The notes under the pieces: generated by a model
Databases searched by the model: none
Told to the model about the DNA's origin: nothing
What the model saw: only the letters and a program-made list of their open reading frames with translations
Assembly (NCBI GenBank): GCA_020086605.1
Contig: JACBWW010000017.1
Coordinates: forward strand, 21,263,678-21,327,677
DNA from: Lanius collurio
Lineage: Eukaryota > Chordata > Aves > Passeriformes > Laniidae
Direction of reading: 5' to 3'
Length of the DNA stretch: 64,000 nucleotides
Part shown: positions 36,901-50,500 of the stretch, piece by piece
Numbering within the stretch: the stretch's first letter is position 1
Layout: each line of letters begins with the position of its first letter
Made by a program: the position numbers and the translations under genes

Positions 36901-39900
36901 AAGAGTAGGACAGGAAATTTTATTGCCAGTGGATAAGATTCAGTCATACCTGGCACTTTATTGTAGAGATTCCTTTTGTTGCAGACATAGTTCTGTCACG
37001 ACTGGAGAGAGCAGGCAGGCAGTCCTTGAGAATGGCACAGAACATGAAATGTCTACATTGCAAGGTTTAGTGGAGATGTGCTAGTTGTATGTACATGAGA
37101 ATGGCATAGACATCCCTCAAAGCAAAAATGTTGGAACTGTACTGCCTACCAAGCACAGACATCCCATTCAGGACATGGATGTGTTAAAAATTGTGAGGAA
37201 GTCAAGGTGAGTCATTGTCATGCACCACAATGCGTAAATTGGCCCTGGACACATGCCTACTTTAAGTTCCAAGTCATAATCTCAGTTTGCTGTGAGTTAA
37301 GGGATTCCAAATCCCTTTACCTGCTATATGCCGGACATGCAGCACTCTGTTCTGCCATGAAGTGAGGACACATAACCCTGTTCATGTCATGCTAAGCAGT
37401 GCTATTCATTTTGGCTGCATGGAAGCAGCCTCCTACCTCTGAATTGAAATGTATAATTGATTTGACTTTCCAAAAGCCTGGGTATGAAGGCCACTTGTCT
37501 GCTGAATTTTAATTTGACTTGTCTTAGTGGAACAGTCAGTGCTGCCATATCTTTTCCCTTAGGCTTCTTTGCTGCGATGGTTGCCATGCCGAAAGCTCAT
37601 AACATTCAGTAGAAATTTTCCCCAACTCCTCCAGTATTTATTTTTAGATTTCAATGAGAAAAAAAACATACCTATCTACAACTCTAGGCAATGACAGCTA
37701 TTTGGGATCAGAAGCAATGCTGAAATAATCATGCTCACACACTTCAACAATAAATTGCCTTAAACAAACAGCACTTTGAAGCAATGAAACAAGCCCACCC
37801 CAGAACTGCTTTATCAGCTATCCCCTTTTAAGAAGATTAAACTGTTATATTTTTCTGCTGCTTCTTTCATCTTTCCTCTGTGAGTGTCATCCAGGCCTCC
37901 AGGCAAGCATAGCTGCTTATCCTCCTTTGGAGACTTTAAGTCAGGAAAAATGAGGGTGAGAGAAAAGAAAAATTACAGACGTATTTGTCAATAAGCAGTG
38001 GGTATATATGAAAAGAGCATGGTTAAAAAATGGAAGCCAGGGCCAGGGCTGGCTGGCTCAGGCCCCAGGTAAGTGGTTTTCTAACAATGCATCATAAACT
38101 CAGAGCTGGACACTGCTTGAAAACTTTTGTTGTGCACTGACACATTGATAGCCATTTCTACAAAGATCCAGATCGTTACTGTAATTAGTACCTACTGTTG
38201 TTGTGTCTGTATTTGGGACATTAAGGCCAGAATTTTCTGTTAATTTACACCAATTATTCCATCCCGTTCATGGTTAAGGCATAATTGTCAGGTGAGCAAA
38301 GATGACTGTCTTGGGCAGAACAAAACATGAAAAATAAGGGACATTTCAAAGTGACAATTTAGATAAATACTTTCCTTTAGAATATTCTCTACATAATGCA
38401 TTTCTGCTTTCAAACATATGAATAATTTACCATAAGGTTCAATTTGTTGTTAAAAATAGCACTTATCTGCTTTTATACCTTTTGATACATTTTCATGATG
38501 TATGAAATTTATGCATCATCTTTTATGTATCATTGATTTTAATTTTGGTAAAGATAAGCTTCAAGTTAATATTAGGAGTTTTCAGGAATGCTATAAGGAA
38601 ATGTAACATCCTTTGGTGTTTGCAAAGACGCAAATTGTTGTTGTTTTAAATCAAACATACAGGTATGGATTTCAGACCAAAGATGGTGTGGGGAAATAAG
38701 ACAACCTTTTAAAAAGGACACAATAATTGTAAAGATATCTGAGTGCTGCTGGTAAGTCTGTAAACTCAGAAATTTCTTTTGCTCCCTTCAACAAAGCTAT
38801 TGAACTCTCAGGAACTCAAAACAAAGGTGAAAGGAGACACCTGTGTAGTTTGGTTTTAAGAGGGCATTTCAGAGTCTGTGTTCCCTTAACTGTCCAGTGG
38901 TGCCCCAAGCCCATTTCACTTACAGGTGCTGCCACTCAAGCTGTGGTGCTCTCCTTTTGCTTTCCACAGTAATTCAGAACATGAGCACAGTTGCAAAGCA
39001 CAGTAAAGCCCTTCAAGCCTGAAGTCCTCTACGTGCTGCTGAGTGTGCATGACCATTGCCAGGAAGTGTCTCCCAGAACATTCCACTTCCTTCCCAGGTT
39101 AGCTGCTCTGCTGACACGTTTCTAAGCTCTTCCCAGTACACTGAATCTTTTCAAATGAAAGGAACTGGTTGCATTACCTGGCAAGCACCTGTTATTTAAA
39201 AAGGCAGTAACAAAATTTCTGGAGCCTTTTTTTCTTGCAGGCTATATCTGTACCTTGGTTACAAGTTCAAAATCAGAAGCCTGGGCAATTATGTGTTCTA
39301 ACAGGCAGAGTCTCAGATGTGGTGCAATGTTCATAATTTCTATTTCAGATGTACAGAACTGTTTAGTTTTAGGAAAATAGCTCTTTGGTGACAGTGTTGT
39401 AGAAAAATGAGGAATAAAGCAAGAAAAGAGACTTAGAAAAGACCCTTTAACTAATATAATTATTTCTAAGGGCACACAGTTGCAATATGTTTGAAGAATA
39501 GCCCAAATCCAGAGCAGCATGGAAATCATCCATCTGCCACAGATCTCCCTTTACCTTCTACTTGTATACATCATCTCTTATTTTTGATGTTTTTTTCAGA
39601 GAAACAATTTATCCTTTTTAAGATATGTAGGGTTTTTTAGCTTTGTACATGTGTTTGGGCAAATATCATGAAACAGGCAATTTACCAACAGGAAATCAAT
39701 TGTCAGAGGAATTATTAGTGACTGTGTACCAGATATATTTAAAGTTTTCATTTATATTCTCTCATGTATTGTGGATATTCAGACTTGCAGAAATTTCAAC
39801 TCAGTGATCTGCCTGGAGATCTAACTGGTTTCAGCTAACAGTAAAAAAACTCCCCAATACTTTCTGCTTAACTTTTTTTATAACTGAGCAACCACCCATG

Positions 39901-41835
39901 CATTTCTTACATGAGTAACTAACTAGCTCACTTGGGAAGGAAAGATTTCTGAAGACATAGGGAATAGTGCCTTATAGTGACTTTACTGCTGTAACAATAA
40001 ACCTGACTTCAGAAGTGATATTCCTCAATTTTTCTAAAGCTTGCTTTCATTCTCCCTTTTGATCCTTTGTTTAAATCATTGCTTTTGAAAAGCTGGAAGG
40101 CATATTGTAACATCTTCTGTTATTTGCCAAGCCCAGATTATGCCTACCACGCAAAAAGTCTAAAATGTGCTGCCATTTCCACTAAGCCTTAGAAATGTCT
40201 GCTTTGAAATTAATTTTTAATCTTCCAGTGGCGCAAACTTCCTAGAGGGTTTGCTCATTTATTAATGCCCTTTGTGATGTAGGAGCTGCTGGTGCCTAAG
40301 GCAGGGAAATGCACTACTAATTATTACTAAGTATTTGTCTTATGTTGCATCATAAACAGTTATTCATTTGCCAGAGCAACTTATGCCCTTCTTCATTAAT
40401 AACTTAAATGTGAACAACTCTATATAGAGTAACTTCAAAGAGAAAATATGTCAATTTTTTTTCCTTGAGCTTTACCTATCTAGCAATTAACCACATATTG
40501 CACTTATTGATGCCCACAGAAACCTCTACATTTCACGTGTGCAAGCTAGAAGAGGGGAGACAGACAAACAATGGATTTTTCTAGTTTTAACAATAACCTT
40601 TTTCTACACAATCCATGGTCTGTGATGGACCTCAAACTTTCCCCTAATCTTTGATTTCTCTTCAGATCACAGCATGGTGGCTGAATGTCCATGTACAACT
40701 GACCTCTGCTGCAGGGAAGGCAGCTTGTCAGACATCTGTAATTGCTGACCAGTTTGCCCTCTCTTGTTCTCATAAAACAATCTGGGGCTACAATAACTAC
40801 CTTCTGAACTCACAGAATGAGAACATAAATGCTTTGAAAATAATCTTAACTCTGTGCTACTGCACATTCACCTGATGATTGGGATACATAATCAGATAAT
40901 ACCTACTAGCAGAATATATTGAGTTGAATAATATTATGGATTTGTGTTTAAAGGAAAAATGTAAAATTAGTACATATCCTGGGGTATACTGAAATGAATG
41001 GATATTTTTCATTATAAGCAGTTACAAAGACATTATTTATCATAATTCTTTTGTTTTGAAAAATTAATATAATCATATCTTCTTGCTATGTAAAGCTTTT
41101 ATCCCTGTCTTGTAAAATTAGCGACAACACAAATGCAAGAAATCCACAAAAATGGTGAGACCTTTTGCTATGGAAGATTAGGGAAAGCAGTGGTGAGATT
41201 GAGGTCAAAGAGGACAGAGCATCACTTATAGGGAAATTTGATTTTGCTTCAGAGAACTCCTTAACTGGAATGCTCATGAATTTTTCTTGTTTTACTGAAG
41301 GTCTTTACCTGTAGGAACACCTAACCTATACTACCTAGGATTGCTTCTCTCCAAATGTCCTTACAATAGTTGATTCAGAGGAGAAATTGGTGGGTTTTTT
41401 ATAAAATACCCTGGCCACTAAAGTTACTTCTGAACTTCTCTGTATACAATTCCCCATTTTTTAATACTAATTTTTCTAAACTTGTCATTACGTTTGATGA
41501 GGATTTTAAAGCATTTTTTCCTTGACACATCTATTTCCATCCTTTGTTTTTATACTTTTAAAAGACTGAATCACCTCGATTGAATATAACATAACGTTAT
41601 ATATGAATATATAACATGAATATAACATAATAAGTGTGAATATAACAGATATCAAAATTGTGTCCCATTGAACTGGGGTTTGCAGGGTTTTTCTAAGAAA
41701 TGTCTGATGTATTTATTGCTAGAACACAAGATAGCATTACTTTGTAATGGTAAAAAAAATGTAGGGCTTAAGAAGCTCTGGAAACCTACTTATGACATAT
41801 ATTAGTATGCCTGATATCATCACACAATGTGATGT

Positions 41836-41858
41836 CATGGTATGTCTGTGATACCATG
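41836..41858. repeat. Short inverted repeat CATGGTAT...ATACCATG
   Basis: Two 8-base arms (41836-41843 and 41851-41858) are perfectly complementary around a 7-base loop. A third copy of ATACCATG lies at 41872-41879. It is too short to assign a function. Confidence 0.6.
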
Positions 41859-43109
41859 TTGCATGTGTATGATACCATGAAATAGTGGTTACATGGATAG
41901 AACAGCATGCTAACAATAGCAGGATCTCATCAGGCCCCGTGGAGAACCAGTCTCATCTGTTGGTTCAGGAATACTTAATGACTCCAAGGCCCTCTTAGGT
42001 CAGGAACAATTTAAAGCAATCTGCTGAGTTTGCAGGAAACTTGCAAGTGACACGCAATTCAAAGCAACCCAAATAAACCCTGTGGCGTTTATATTAAAGC
42101 TGTGACTAAGGCCAACACTCCAACACTTTCAGAAGCAAAAAAAAGTTTCTAAAGTTCAATTTTGGGTGTCTGATATTGAAAGGGCCTTATTTTATTAAAG
42201 CATTGCAAACCATATGCTCCAAATTCAAAAAAATTCAAATTGTGCATTTAAAAGCACAGTTTTTTTTCCCACTTGCTCCAGCCTGCAGAAGCAGAAGATA
42301 TTGCTCTTTAAGGACTTTCACAGGAGAGCAAAAGATGACTTTTTCCTGATGAAACTCAAATTAAATTCAGAAACTGTTATTTCATCACTGTGTCCTCACC
42401 AGCAATTAAGCCTTTTGTTCCTCTTCAGGATTCTTTGTCTCCTGGCCAGGTGCAGTCTGGCTGTGTCTGGCAGGAACTGGAGGTGATGTGAATTCTTTAT
42501 GGCTTTTCAGTGGGCTGGGTATACCTCACTCTTCCCAGGACAGGCCCTAGACCTCAAATGACAGTAGCTGGAATTAGTATTTCCCACCAAAAGAAAACAA
42601 GATGTTAGGCTCCAGGGACAGGGTTCTGAAGGGTGGCTTTCCTGCTGTCTTGGACCAGAGGGATGGAGAACAGTGAGTCATATGTCCAGAAAATCATATT
42701 TTTAAAGGACAAATCGTGGTGCCAAAGGATACATGCTTTCCTTGTGTGTGGGGCAACATACCTGTGGGCAATAAGGAAGAAGGAAAGCTGGATTATCCAC
42801 AGTGGAGGCGGGTGCTATTTGCACTATTTGGACTATCTCCAACAGCTCTTCTTGGTGCCTCTTCCCTGGGAGATGGCTATGTTGGTGTGTGGAGAGAAGC
42901 AGAGGCAATGCTAGAAGCCTGGCCCTCCTGGCTGGTATCTGTCCTCACATGAGTGGTGTGAGGAAACAGGCACAAACCAAAACCTCTGCCATTGGGCAGT
43001 CTTGTCCTTATTTAACCATGAAAGCTTGGTCTAGTTCGTCTGTTCTGGAGCTCTCCCTGTTCTTTCAGAAAGAGACAGGACAAAGCAGGAGCCTGGTGCC
43101 GTCATGACA

Positions 43110-43385
43110 GTTGACCAGGCTGCTATGGGGCTGATGTCCAGGCTGCCGTGGGGGTGATGGTGAGGCTGGCCTGGGGGGATATCCTAGGCAGCTTAGAGGG
43201 TGATGGCTAAGCCGGTGTGAGGCTGCCAGCTGCTGCCGTGAGGATGGTGGCGGGGTTGCTGCCTCGGCTGTCGCGGGGCTGACGGCTGCTGGCATGAGGT
43301 GCTGTCAGGGATGCTGTGGAGGTGGCGATGGATGCTGCCTGGGCTGTCGTGGGGCTGACGGTGAAGCCGGTGTTGTGCTGACAGG
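43110..43385. repeat. Degenerate GC-rich tandem repeat, about 77-bp higher-order period
   Basis: GGCTG- and GGGGCTGA-type units recur throughout. A roughly 30-base segment at 43258-43288 reappears at 43334-43363 with few changes (offset 76). The string AAGCCGGTGT at 43209 reappears at 43364 (offset 155, about twice 77). The array forms the left shoulder of the DYNC1I1 CpG island. Confidence 0.55.
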
Positions 43386-43619
43386 CGGGCAGCCGCCGGC
43401 TTGGCTGCTCCTGGGGCGAAGGCTGCGCCTCTGTGGGGCTTGCGGCGAGGGGAGCACCGAGGAGCCGAGCGAGCGCACTCCAGGCCGGAGTTGCTGCGGG
43501 GCCGGGCGGGGACACTGAGCCGGCCCCTCCACCGCCACCTGCCCCGCGCCCCCTCGGCCCCGCCCCGGTCCCACGGCGGCGGCGGGGGTGTCGCTACCGG
43601 GGGCGCGCGGGCGGAGGAG

Positions 43620-43903
43620 GAGGAGGCGGGAGGAGGAAGGCGGCAGCAGCAGCTCTCGGGAGGAGCCTGTCCACCGTGAGACAGCACATTCAGCCGGCGG
43701 CGGCGGTCCTGCCGCAGCGGCGGGCGGCACGGCACAGCTCGGCTAGGCTCTGCTCAGCACTGCTCGGCTCGGCACGGCAAGGCGCAGCCACCGGCAGCAG
43801 CCCTTCGGGCAGCGGGGCATCCCTCTGCTCGCCCGGCGGCGAGGGCTCGGTGAGAGCTGCAAGGCGCCGGGAGCCGCTCCGCATCTCCCGGGAGCCGGCG
43901 GAG
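43620..43903 (+). other. DYNC1I1: Candidate DYNC1I1 noncoding exon 1
   Basis: A GAG/GTGAGG donor lies at 43903/43904 downstream of GC-rich sequence. Other possible donors are TCG/GTGAGA near 43851 and GCG/GTGAGA near 44588, so the true first exon is not fixed. The left end is arbitrary. The placement rests on the island's position and strand only. Confidence 0.25.
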
Positions 43904-44088
43904 GTGAGGCACCCGGGGGCGGCGGGGCCGGGCCGCAGCGGGGCCGCAGTGGAGGGGCGAGCGGGGGCTGCCCTTGGGGCCCGGCGCTGGCGGCGGAGGA
44001 GCGGGGCGGGAGTCACTCCGCGGGATGCGCAGCGGCCGCGGAGCCTGGTGCGGCCGCCGGAGGCGCTCCCCGGTTGCGGACTGGCGCT

Positions 44089-44455
44089 NNNNNNNNNNNN
44101 NNNNNNNNNNNNNNNNNNNNNNNNNNNNNNNNNNNNNNNNNNNNNNNNNNNNNNNNNNNNNNNNNNNNNNNNNNNNNNNNNNNNNNNNNNNNNNNNNNNN
44201 NNNNNNNNNNNNNNNNNNNNNNNNNNNNNNNNNNNNNNNNNNNNNNNNNNNNNNNNNNNNNNNNNNNNNNNNNNNNNNNNNNNNNNNNNNNNNNNNNNNN
44301 NNNNNNNNNNNNNNNNNNNNNNNNNNNNNNNNNNNNNNNNNNNNNNNNNNNNNNNNNNNNNNNNNNNNNNNNNNNNNNNNNNNNNNNNNNNNNNNNNNNN
44401 NNNNNNNNNNNNNNNNNNNNNNNNNNNNNNNNNNNNNNNNNNNNNNNNNNNNNNN
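44089..44455. other. Assembly gap (367 N)
   Basis: A run of undetermined bases inside the CpG island, bordered on the right by a GC-rich minisatellite. The missing sequence probably contains more of that array. Confidence 0.99.
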
Positions 44456-44535
44456 GGGCATCCCGGCCGGGCGAGCGGGCATCCCGGCCGGGCGAGCGGG
44501 CATCCCGGCCGGGCGAGCGGGCATCCCGGCCGGCC
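44456..44535. repeat. 21-bp GC-rich minisatellite, about 3.7 copies
   Basis: Units starting GGGCATCCCGGCCGGG repeat at 44456, 44477 and 44498 without visible mismatch. A fourth, partial unit starts at 44519 and then diverges. The left side is cut by the assembly gap, so the true copy number is unknown. The unit length is a multiple of three, which keeps frames open, but nothing indicates translation. Confidence 0.95.
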
Positions 44536-47500
44536 CTCGCCGCGGTGGGTTCTGACGGCCCGGCGGCTCCTCTGCGGGAGGGCTGCGGTGAGAGAGCCGC
44601 GCCGGCCTCAGCACCTGCTCCGGTCCCTGGGGCGCATCTCGGCCCCGGCCGCGAGTGGCAGCCGCAGGCTCCCGGCTGGTGTCTGAGCACCGAACAGCTT
44701 AAAGTAAAAGTTTTTAATCTATAATTCTTCAGACAGCTGGAGCGGTAGTGGGTTTACTCAAGTCCAGGACGACAGAGGACAGTAAATAGATCTTTTCCCC
44801 TTCCTAAGGTTTTGTCACCTAAAAGGGTGAGAGAAGAAGGTAATCAGCCAGAGGCCTTTTTACACCAGTAGTCTATTGAAATAGATTTTCAGACGGATGT
44901 TACTACAGTTACGCCATCCCAGGAATCCTCCATGGTTAGCAGAGAACATAAGGCCCTAGATTTCCTAGACAAAGCCTCTGTTTTAGATACTGGAACTAAG
45001 TTTGTTTTTCTGTCAATATTGGCATTGACGAAAAGTACAGATTTGAGCTATAAATGCATATAACATGAGGCTTTTCGACAGATCAAGCAGTCTAACGTGC
45101 TGATATAGAGGGGATGAGGTGGAAGGACCTGACATGAAGTTGGCATATGGCTTTGGCACTTGCACCTGGCAATTTATCCTGACATACGGGGTTTTGTCAG
45201 TGCTTTGCTTGTGCATGAGGACTTTAATTTACATTGGAAATTGCACTAAATATCATGAAGCACAGAACTGAAAAAACTTATTTCAGAATGGAAATCCCAA
45301 GTCCCAGGAACTTCCTGTCTCTTAATAGATGGTGTTATCAGAGCAATCAGGGAATTTAATTTCTGTTACTACCGATATGTTTTATCAAAGTGCCTCATTT
45401 ATTCTCATTAAGTTAATGGGGAAAAGTTACATGTTTGCTATTCTGATTCCTTTAAGCTCTTTATTTTTGGTTTTTATTTTCATTTCAGATGACATTTCTA
45501 GTAACATTCTCCACAGTTAGTGAAGGCAGATAAAATTCCATTTATAATTTCTTCACAGCATTTTTCTGCAAGAATGGGTTTCTTCAACATCTTCAAACCT
45601 TGGGGCTGCACCCAGGTCTTCTCCCCATGGGAATGCTCTCTCTGATAACCGTCCTCTGCTTTGTTTTCCCAAAATGATCCATTTATAATCCATACAAATA
45701 CAGAATGTGTTGCCCCTTCTGTACCTTCTCTATGAATAGATTGTTTCGAACGTTAGGACTTGCCATCATCTTCCTTGATAAGCAAGACTTCTGAGGGCCA
45801 GGTATGTGGAGATCCAAAAGATTGTTTAGAGTTGGATTGGCTGGAATTCTCTGAGCTCTAAGCACCTCTGCCTCAAATTAGTCTACCATAAAAATGCACT
45901 AACTGTAGTGCTGCCATATCCACAGTTTAAGGAAGGAATCTTTAAAAGAGCATCAAAAACCACACCCATCACATGCAGTAATTATTGGAAGTTTGGAAAT
46001 CTGACTACTCAAAGAATAGTCAGGGGGGTATTCTTTTGTACCCCACAGATCTTAAATTAAGAAGCTGACCTTCCAACTCTTTCTATAGAAGGAAGGGGAG
46101 TGACCTGCGTCCTTTGTGATGCCCTTCAGTGGCTATTTTTTTTCATGATTGAAATGCATTTTTTTTCCAGTGTATTTTCCCAACTTCGTGTTTCTGGTTC
46201 TGTTATGCCTCCTGTAGATAAAAGCTTTGCTTTAGCAGCTGTCTTCAGTGTTAGTACTCTAAATTCTGCATGTAGAACTTACCTGCCTTATTTTCAAATA
46301 AATTAACAGATCAAGTCTCTTGGTTTTCTTTACTTCTGTAAGACAGGTTTCAAGAAGCATTCCGTGCTGCTATCTATTTTTCTGCCTGCAAGAAGAGAGA
46401 GGAGGAATACTAGGTAGAGCTGGTTGCAATGGGTTGTGTTAGAGGTCCCACCATTGCAGGAAAATGGACAATGATGTGTAATGGGCTGGAAGGGAAAAAG
46501 ATAAGGGATTGAAATAGAAAAAAGAAAGGCAGGTATAGAAAGGCAGTGTTGTTTTTCAAAGCTTCATTTACTCCTGCTAATGATTCAGGTAATCATGTGG
46601 TATCTTTCCACTCCTCAAACTTCTCACAGAGCTTTTAAACATACTCGTGGTCACTCTCTAGGACTATTCAGGCTTCCTAACCAGGGCTATGCCTCAAGTG
46701 CCCTGTTGAGCTCCTTTGGCTTGGTTTGACTAGCAGCAGAAGTAGTAATTAGGAATCTTTCAGAGTGACCAACACCTAGTGCCAAAAGGAGTTGCTACTT
46801 GGAGGTGGTGGTGGGATGTTAACAGAAGTCCATGGGCTTTAATTTTCAGAGAAGTTGGAGGGAAGTAACACTGCAGTTCTCACTGAGGTGCATGGGGCGA
46901 TTCATACCTGCAGAGATATGGTCTCAGGCTTTCTGCAGCCATACTCATTCTTAGTGTAAGACTCATCTGATACTTTCAGATTTTTATTTTAAAAACCTTA
47001 AAGGAAACAAACCATAATAACTTTAGATGTAGTCTGTGTTTAAAAGAGACATTTTCCAGCCAAAATACTGATGGAATATGCTGGCAAACTGCCCTCAGTA
47101 CAGATGCAACTTGTGTCAGTAAAACTGTGCTTTTGCCAGTGCAGCTTATTTCTGTTCACTAGAGAAACTCAAGTCCTGCAGGTGAGCACACATTCATGTG
47201 TCCATATGGGGGCTTGCTTTCCAGATGAGGGCTCGGATGGTCTTCCCCTCAGCTGTTTGTAAGCAGGCAGAAATGGTAAGGCAGGAATGATATTGCTTAA
47301 CAAAGAGACCCTGACTCAATCTAAATCTCAGATCGATGAAATACGTCCCTTTTGCTACTTGGTAATAATCCATCTAAAACTGTGCTAGCTCTTTTTTGTT
47401 AGAGATGACATTGGGAGCTGTTGTTTGCTTTCCCATCTGCAAGTACTCAAAATCAGATAGTATATATGAGCTTCCTCCCCCAATACTTTTCACTTTACGT

Positions 47501-50500
47501 GGCATTATCTTGCCAACTTTTCTGGGAAAATGGCTACTTCCAGGCAGATGGCAGGAGCTGCAGGAATCTGTGAAGCAGACTAATGTGTGAGCCACTAGAT
47601 CTTACAAGACACCTCTGATCATCTGTGACAGGTGATGTACCAGTTCCTCCTGAGCTTAAAACTATACCCCTTCCTTTTTTACTGAGCTTCTTCAGCACCT
47701 TTTGTTGTACCTTTTGAGGCAAAAGCATTCTGATGAATATCTGGGAGTGCAGTGCAGCATGGGGAAGGCACAGAGCAGGAGTGGCAGTTTCTTGAAGCCT
47801 TTTGTGGGCAGCACACTGTAACTCCATGCTCAAGTTTAAGGACAGAGGTCTTAGCCCTATCTGACAGTAATAAGAGTTTTTCTCTGACTTCTCTGGTGGT
47901 AAACCTAGCCTCTAGAGTGATGGCAGAAGTCAGCTGTCATCACTGTTAGAAAGCCACTATCTTCTCCAAACACTATTGAAGGAAATGACAGTTTTGCACT
48001 GACTTAACAGAGTTTGTGTGAGTCCCTGTCTAACTGCTGTGTTGGCTGGTGTGCAGATATCTGTGTTACCTGATGAATAATAGCTGCCTAGATGTCTCCT
48101 GTGATTCTTGGCTCTTAATCTTTAGAGTAAAAGTACATGTTTTATATTTAATACTGCTACCATACATGAGAATCAGCTTACCTGATCTGGAGAGACAAGT
48201 TACGTCAACCTGAGGAAGAGACCTCCTGGGAGCCCTTCTGGAGCAGTGCAGGTCTACTCTGTGGGTTTCCCAGGTGCTGGCTGACTGTTCCTGCTTGGCT
48301 CTAGAATAATTAATGAATAATTTGATAAAAGGAGAAGGCCCATTTATTGCCTCTCTGCAGAAAATAATTACAGAGGGAATCTTTTAAAGATATAACTTTT
48401 TGTTTACAGTGGTATCTCTTCACATTTCTTTTCCCTCTTGCTATCATTCTTTGAGGCTTACCCTTTTCTCTTTTCCTCAATAGTTTTAACATCACATTCC
48501 CTGCTCACTGGCTTTCCCTTCCCCTCCTCTTTGTTTTCTCTCCCTAGCAGAGAAAATATATTAGTTCCTTGTTCTTTTCTCCTTCCATCTGTGATATGGT
48601 ACAAATAATCCCAAATCCTGCTCCTCAGTTATGAATTTTTCAGTTCAGCGCAGCAGAAAGATGCAGTGTATTTTGTGTTCAAACAATGGGGAGTTTTATC
48701 AAGGCAAAGACACAACTGCCTAGTATGATTAAATATGAGTAAGTATAATGGAGTATATATTTCTTATCTATTTATATAATTTTATATCAAGCCTTCCTTG
48801 ATTCTAATATTTTCAGGCTGAATTTGACAGAAAAAGCAATGGTATGTTAGTACTGAAACTATGCTGTGTTAGTATTGAAAGTTAATCACTGTAGGTCCTA
48901 GACCACGTGCAAGGAAAATATTGATTTCTCTTGCCTTAAACTATTCAACCCTTCAGTTTTGTATCCATTAACAGAGATCTTATCTTTTAAAGGGCATAGA
49001 CAGCTGTATTAAATCCCTACTATTGAAGGCATGCCCTTGTTTCGTGTTTTGCACATTAGGCCACCACTGTTAGGATCAGAGTGGTTACCAGGTCACTTGG
49101 TAATTGGGGCAAAGACATTTCAAATGATTGCCATTGTATATTTCCAGAAGTTAAAATATTTAATAAAATAGGGTTACAGGAAAAAACCCAAACCAACCCA
49201 GACTGTTTCTAATGTTTTCTTATATTTGAACCTGTCATTCCTGGTTTTAGGACTGTTCCACTGACACTGAGCTTTTAAAAGAATTTCTTCTCAGATTCTC
49301 ACAGCACAAAGTTGGGGAACTGTCTAAACTCATGTGACTTGTTTCATAATACATGTTTATCTTCTCTTTAAGTAATATAAAAGATCTGCCATTTTTGTTA
49401 ATCTCACTATTCAAAGTCATATGACATTGTTGTTTCTTTCATCAGTTTGTTTCTAGTTACATGTTGAGCAATTGCTGAACCAGAAGGTGGTTTGTATCAT
49501 AATTCTGAAGTATTTCAGATCTTAGCTTGCCCTTAAATGAATTAATTCTTTGTCCGTTTTAGCTGTAACTGCTCACAGAGCTTTGTCACACGCTTATACC
49601 ACTTTGTTACAGACTATCCATTCCTGACAGTCTTCATTGCCTAGGAGCACAAATTACTTCTGCAAAAACCAGGGAAAAAATAGTTCAGATTATATACACT
49701 TATGACTGTAAACTGTGTGGTGCATTGAACAGTGAATGGCTTAAAAATCTATAACCTTTTGGAATGAAACAAGAAATTTGACCTAAATCATACCCCCTAG
49801 TGTGCAGTTAGCTATTCATGTACATAATCTGCTGCACTTGGCAAAGCCTGTGAATGTTGTATTCTTGCCTTTCACTGTCTCCACAGTAGTAATAATAATA
49901 CAACAAAAATTGTGCTGATGGGATAGGAGGCTATTGTACTGGAAACAAAATAAGAAAAAAAAAGGGTGATGCCATTCTCTCTTTGTACTGAAAGAGCCCA
50001 TGGGAAAACTGTCCCTTTATTTCCCACAATATTTTCTTTTTCACAGAAAGTTGAATAGCAGGAAAATTCATGAAAGCCTAGTTTCTCAGTCTTTAAGGGC
50101 CTCTGCAAATATATTAAAAACACCTTGTGCAAATTCAGTACTTTGATAATTATAAATTAAAGAGCTTTAGGATTTTTCTCATATGTTTCAAGCATAAATC
50201 TCAAAAGATGACAGTAAGTTATATTCACTGTAAGGGATTACGATGAAAAAAAACCCCATGTTTCAGCCTTACTACTGGTGCTGTCCACACCTTTTAGAGC
50301 AGCCTTTATGTACATAACACTTACCGGGTTTTATTGTTTACTTATCAGTGACTCAGGGGACAGGGAAGTAAAAGGCTCTAGACTTCCACATGAACAAACA
50401 TATGTGTTTTTAAACAAAATTATAATAAAATGCAGCAATAATATTAGTTACTACTAGTATTGATTTTGAAATCTTTAAATGGAGATCATGCCTCCTCAGT

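Larger units (their letters stand above)
31725..43105. other. Intergenic region, right part; no gene recognised
   Basis: AT-rich flanks surround a GC-raised block at about 32.6-36.9 kb. In that block, open frames of 60-110 codons occur on both strands, none with a recognisable domain. From 37.6 to 43.1 kb the sequence is ordinary AT-rich intergenic DNA. Confidence 0.5.
43385..44690. promoter_or_regulatory. DYNC1I1: CpG island, probable DYNC1I1 promoter and 5' UTR
   Basis: This is a very GC- and CpG-rich block containing GC boxes (for example CCCCGCCCC-type runs near 43560) and interrupted by an assembly gap. It is the nearest CpG island upstream of the DYNC1I1 ATG exon, which lies 16 kb to the right and has an intronic acceptor immediately before its ATG, so at least one upstream noncoding exon is required. 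Long open frames on both strands here are compositional. Confidence 0.65.

Noticed and set aside
41581..41645. AT-rich ATATAACATGAATA-type repeats
   Set aside because: Low-complexity sequence with no consistent unit.
43433..44686. 417-codon plus-strand frame and matching minus-strand frames across the gap
   Set aside because: They run through 367 undetermined bases and GC-rich repeats. The residues are Pro/Arg/Ala/Gly-rich compositional output.
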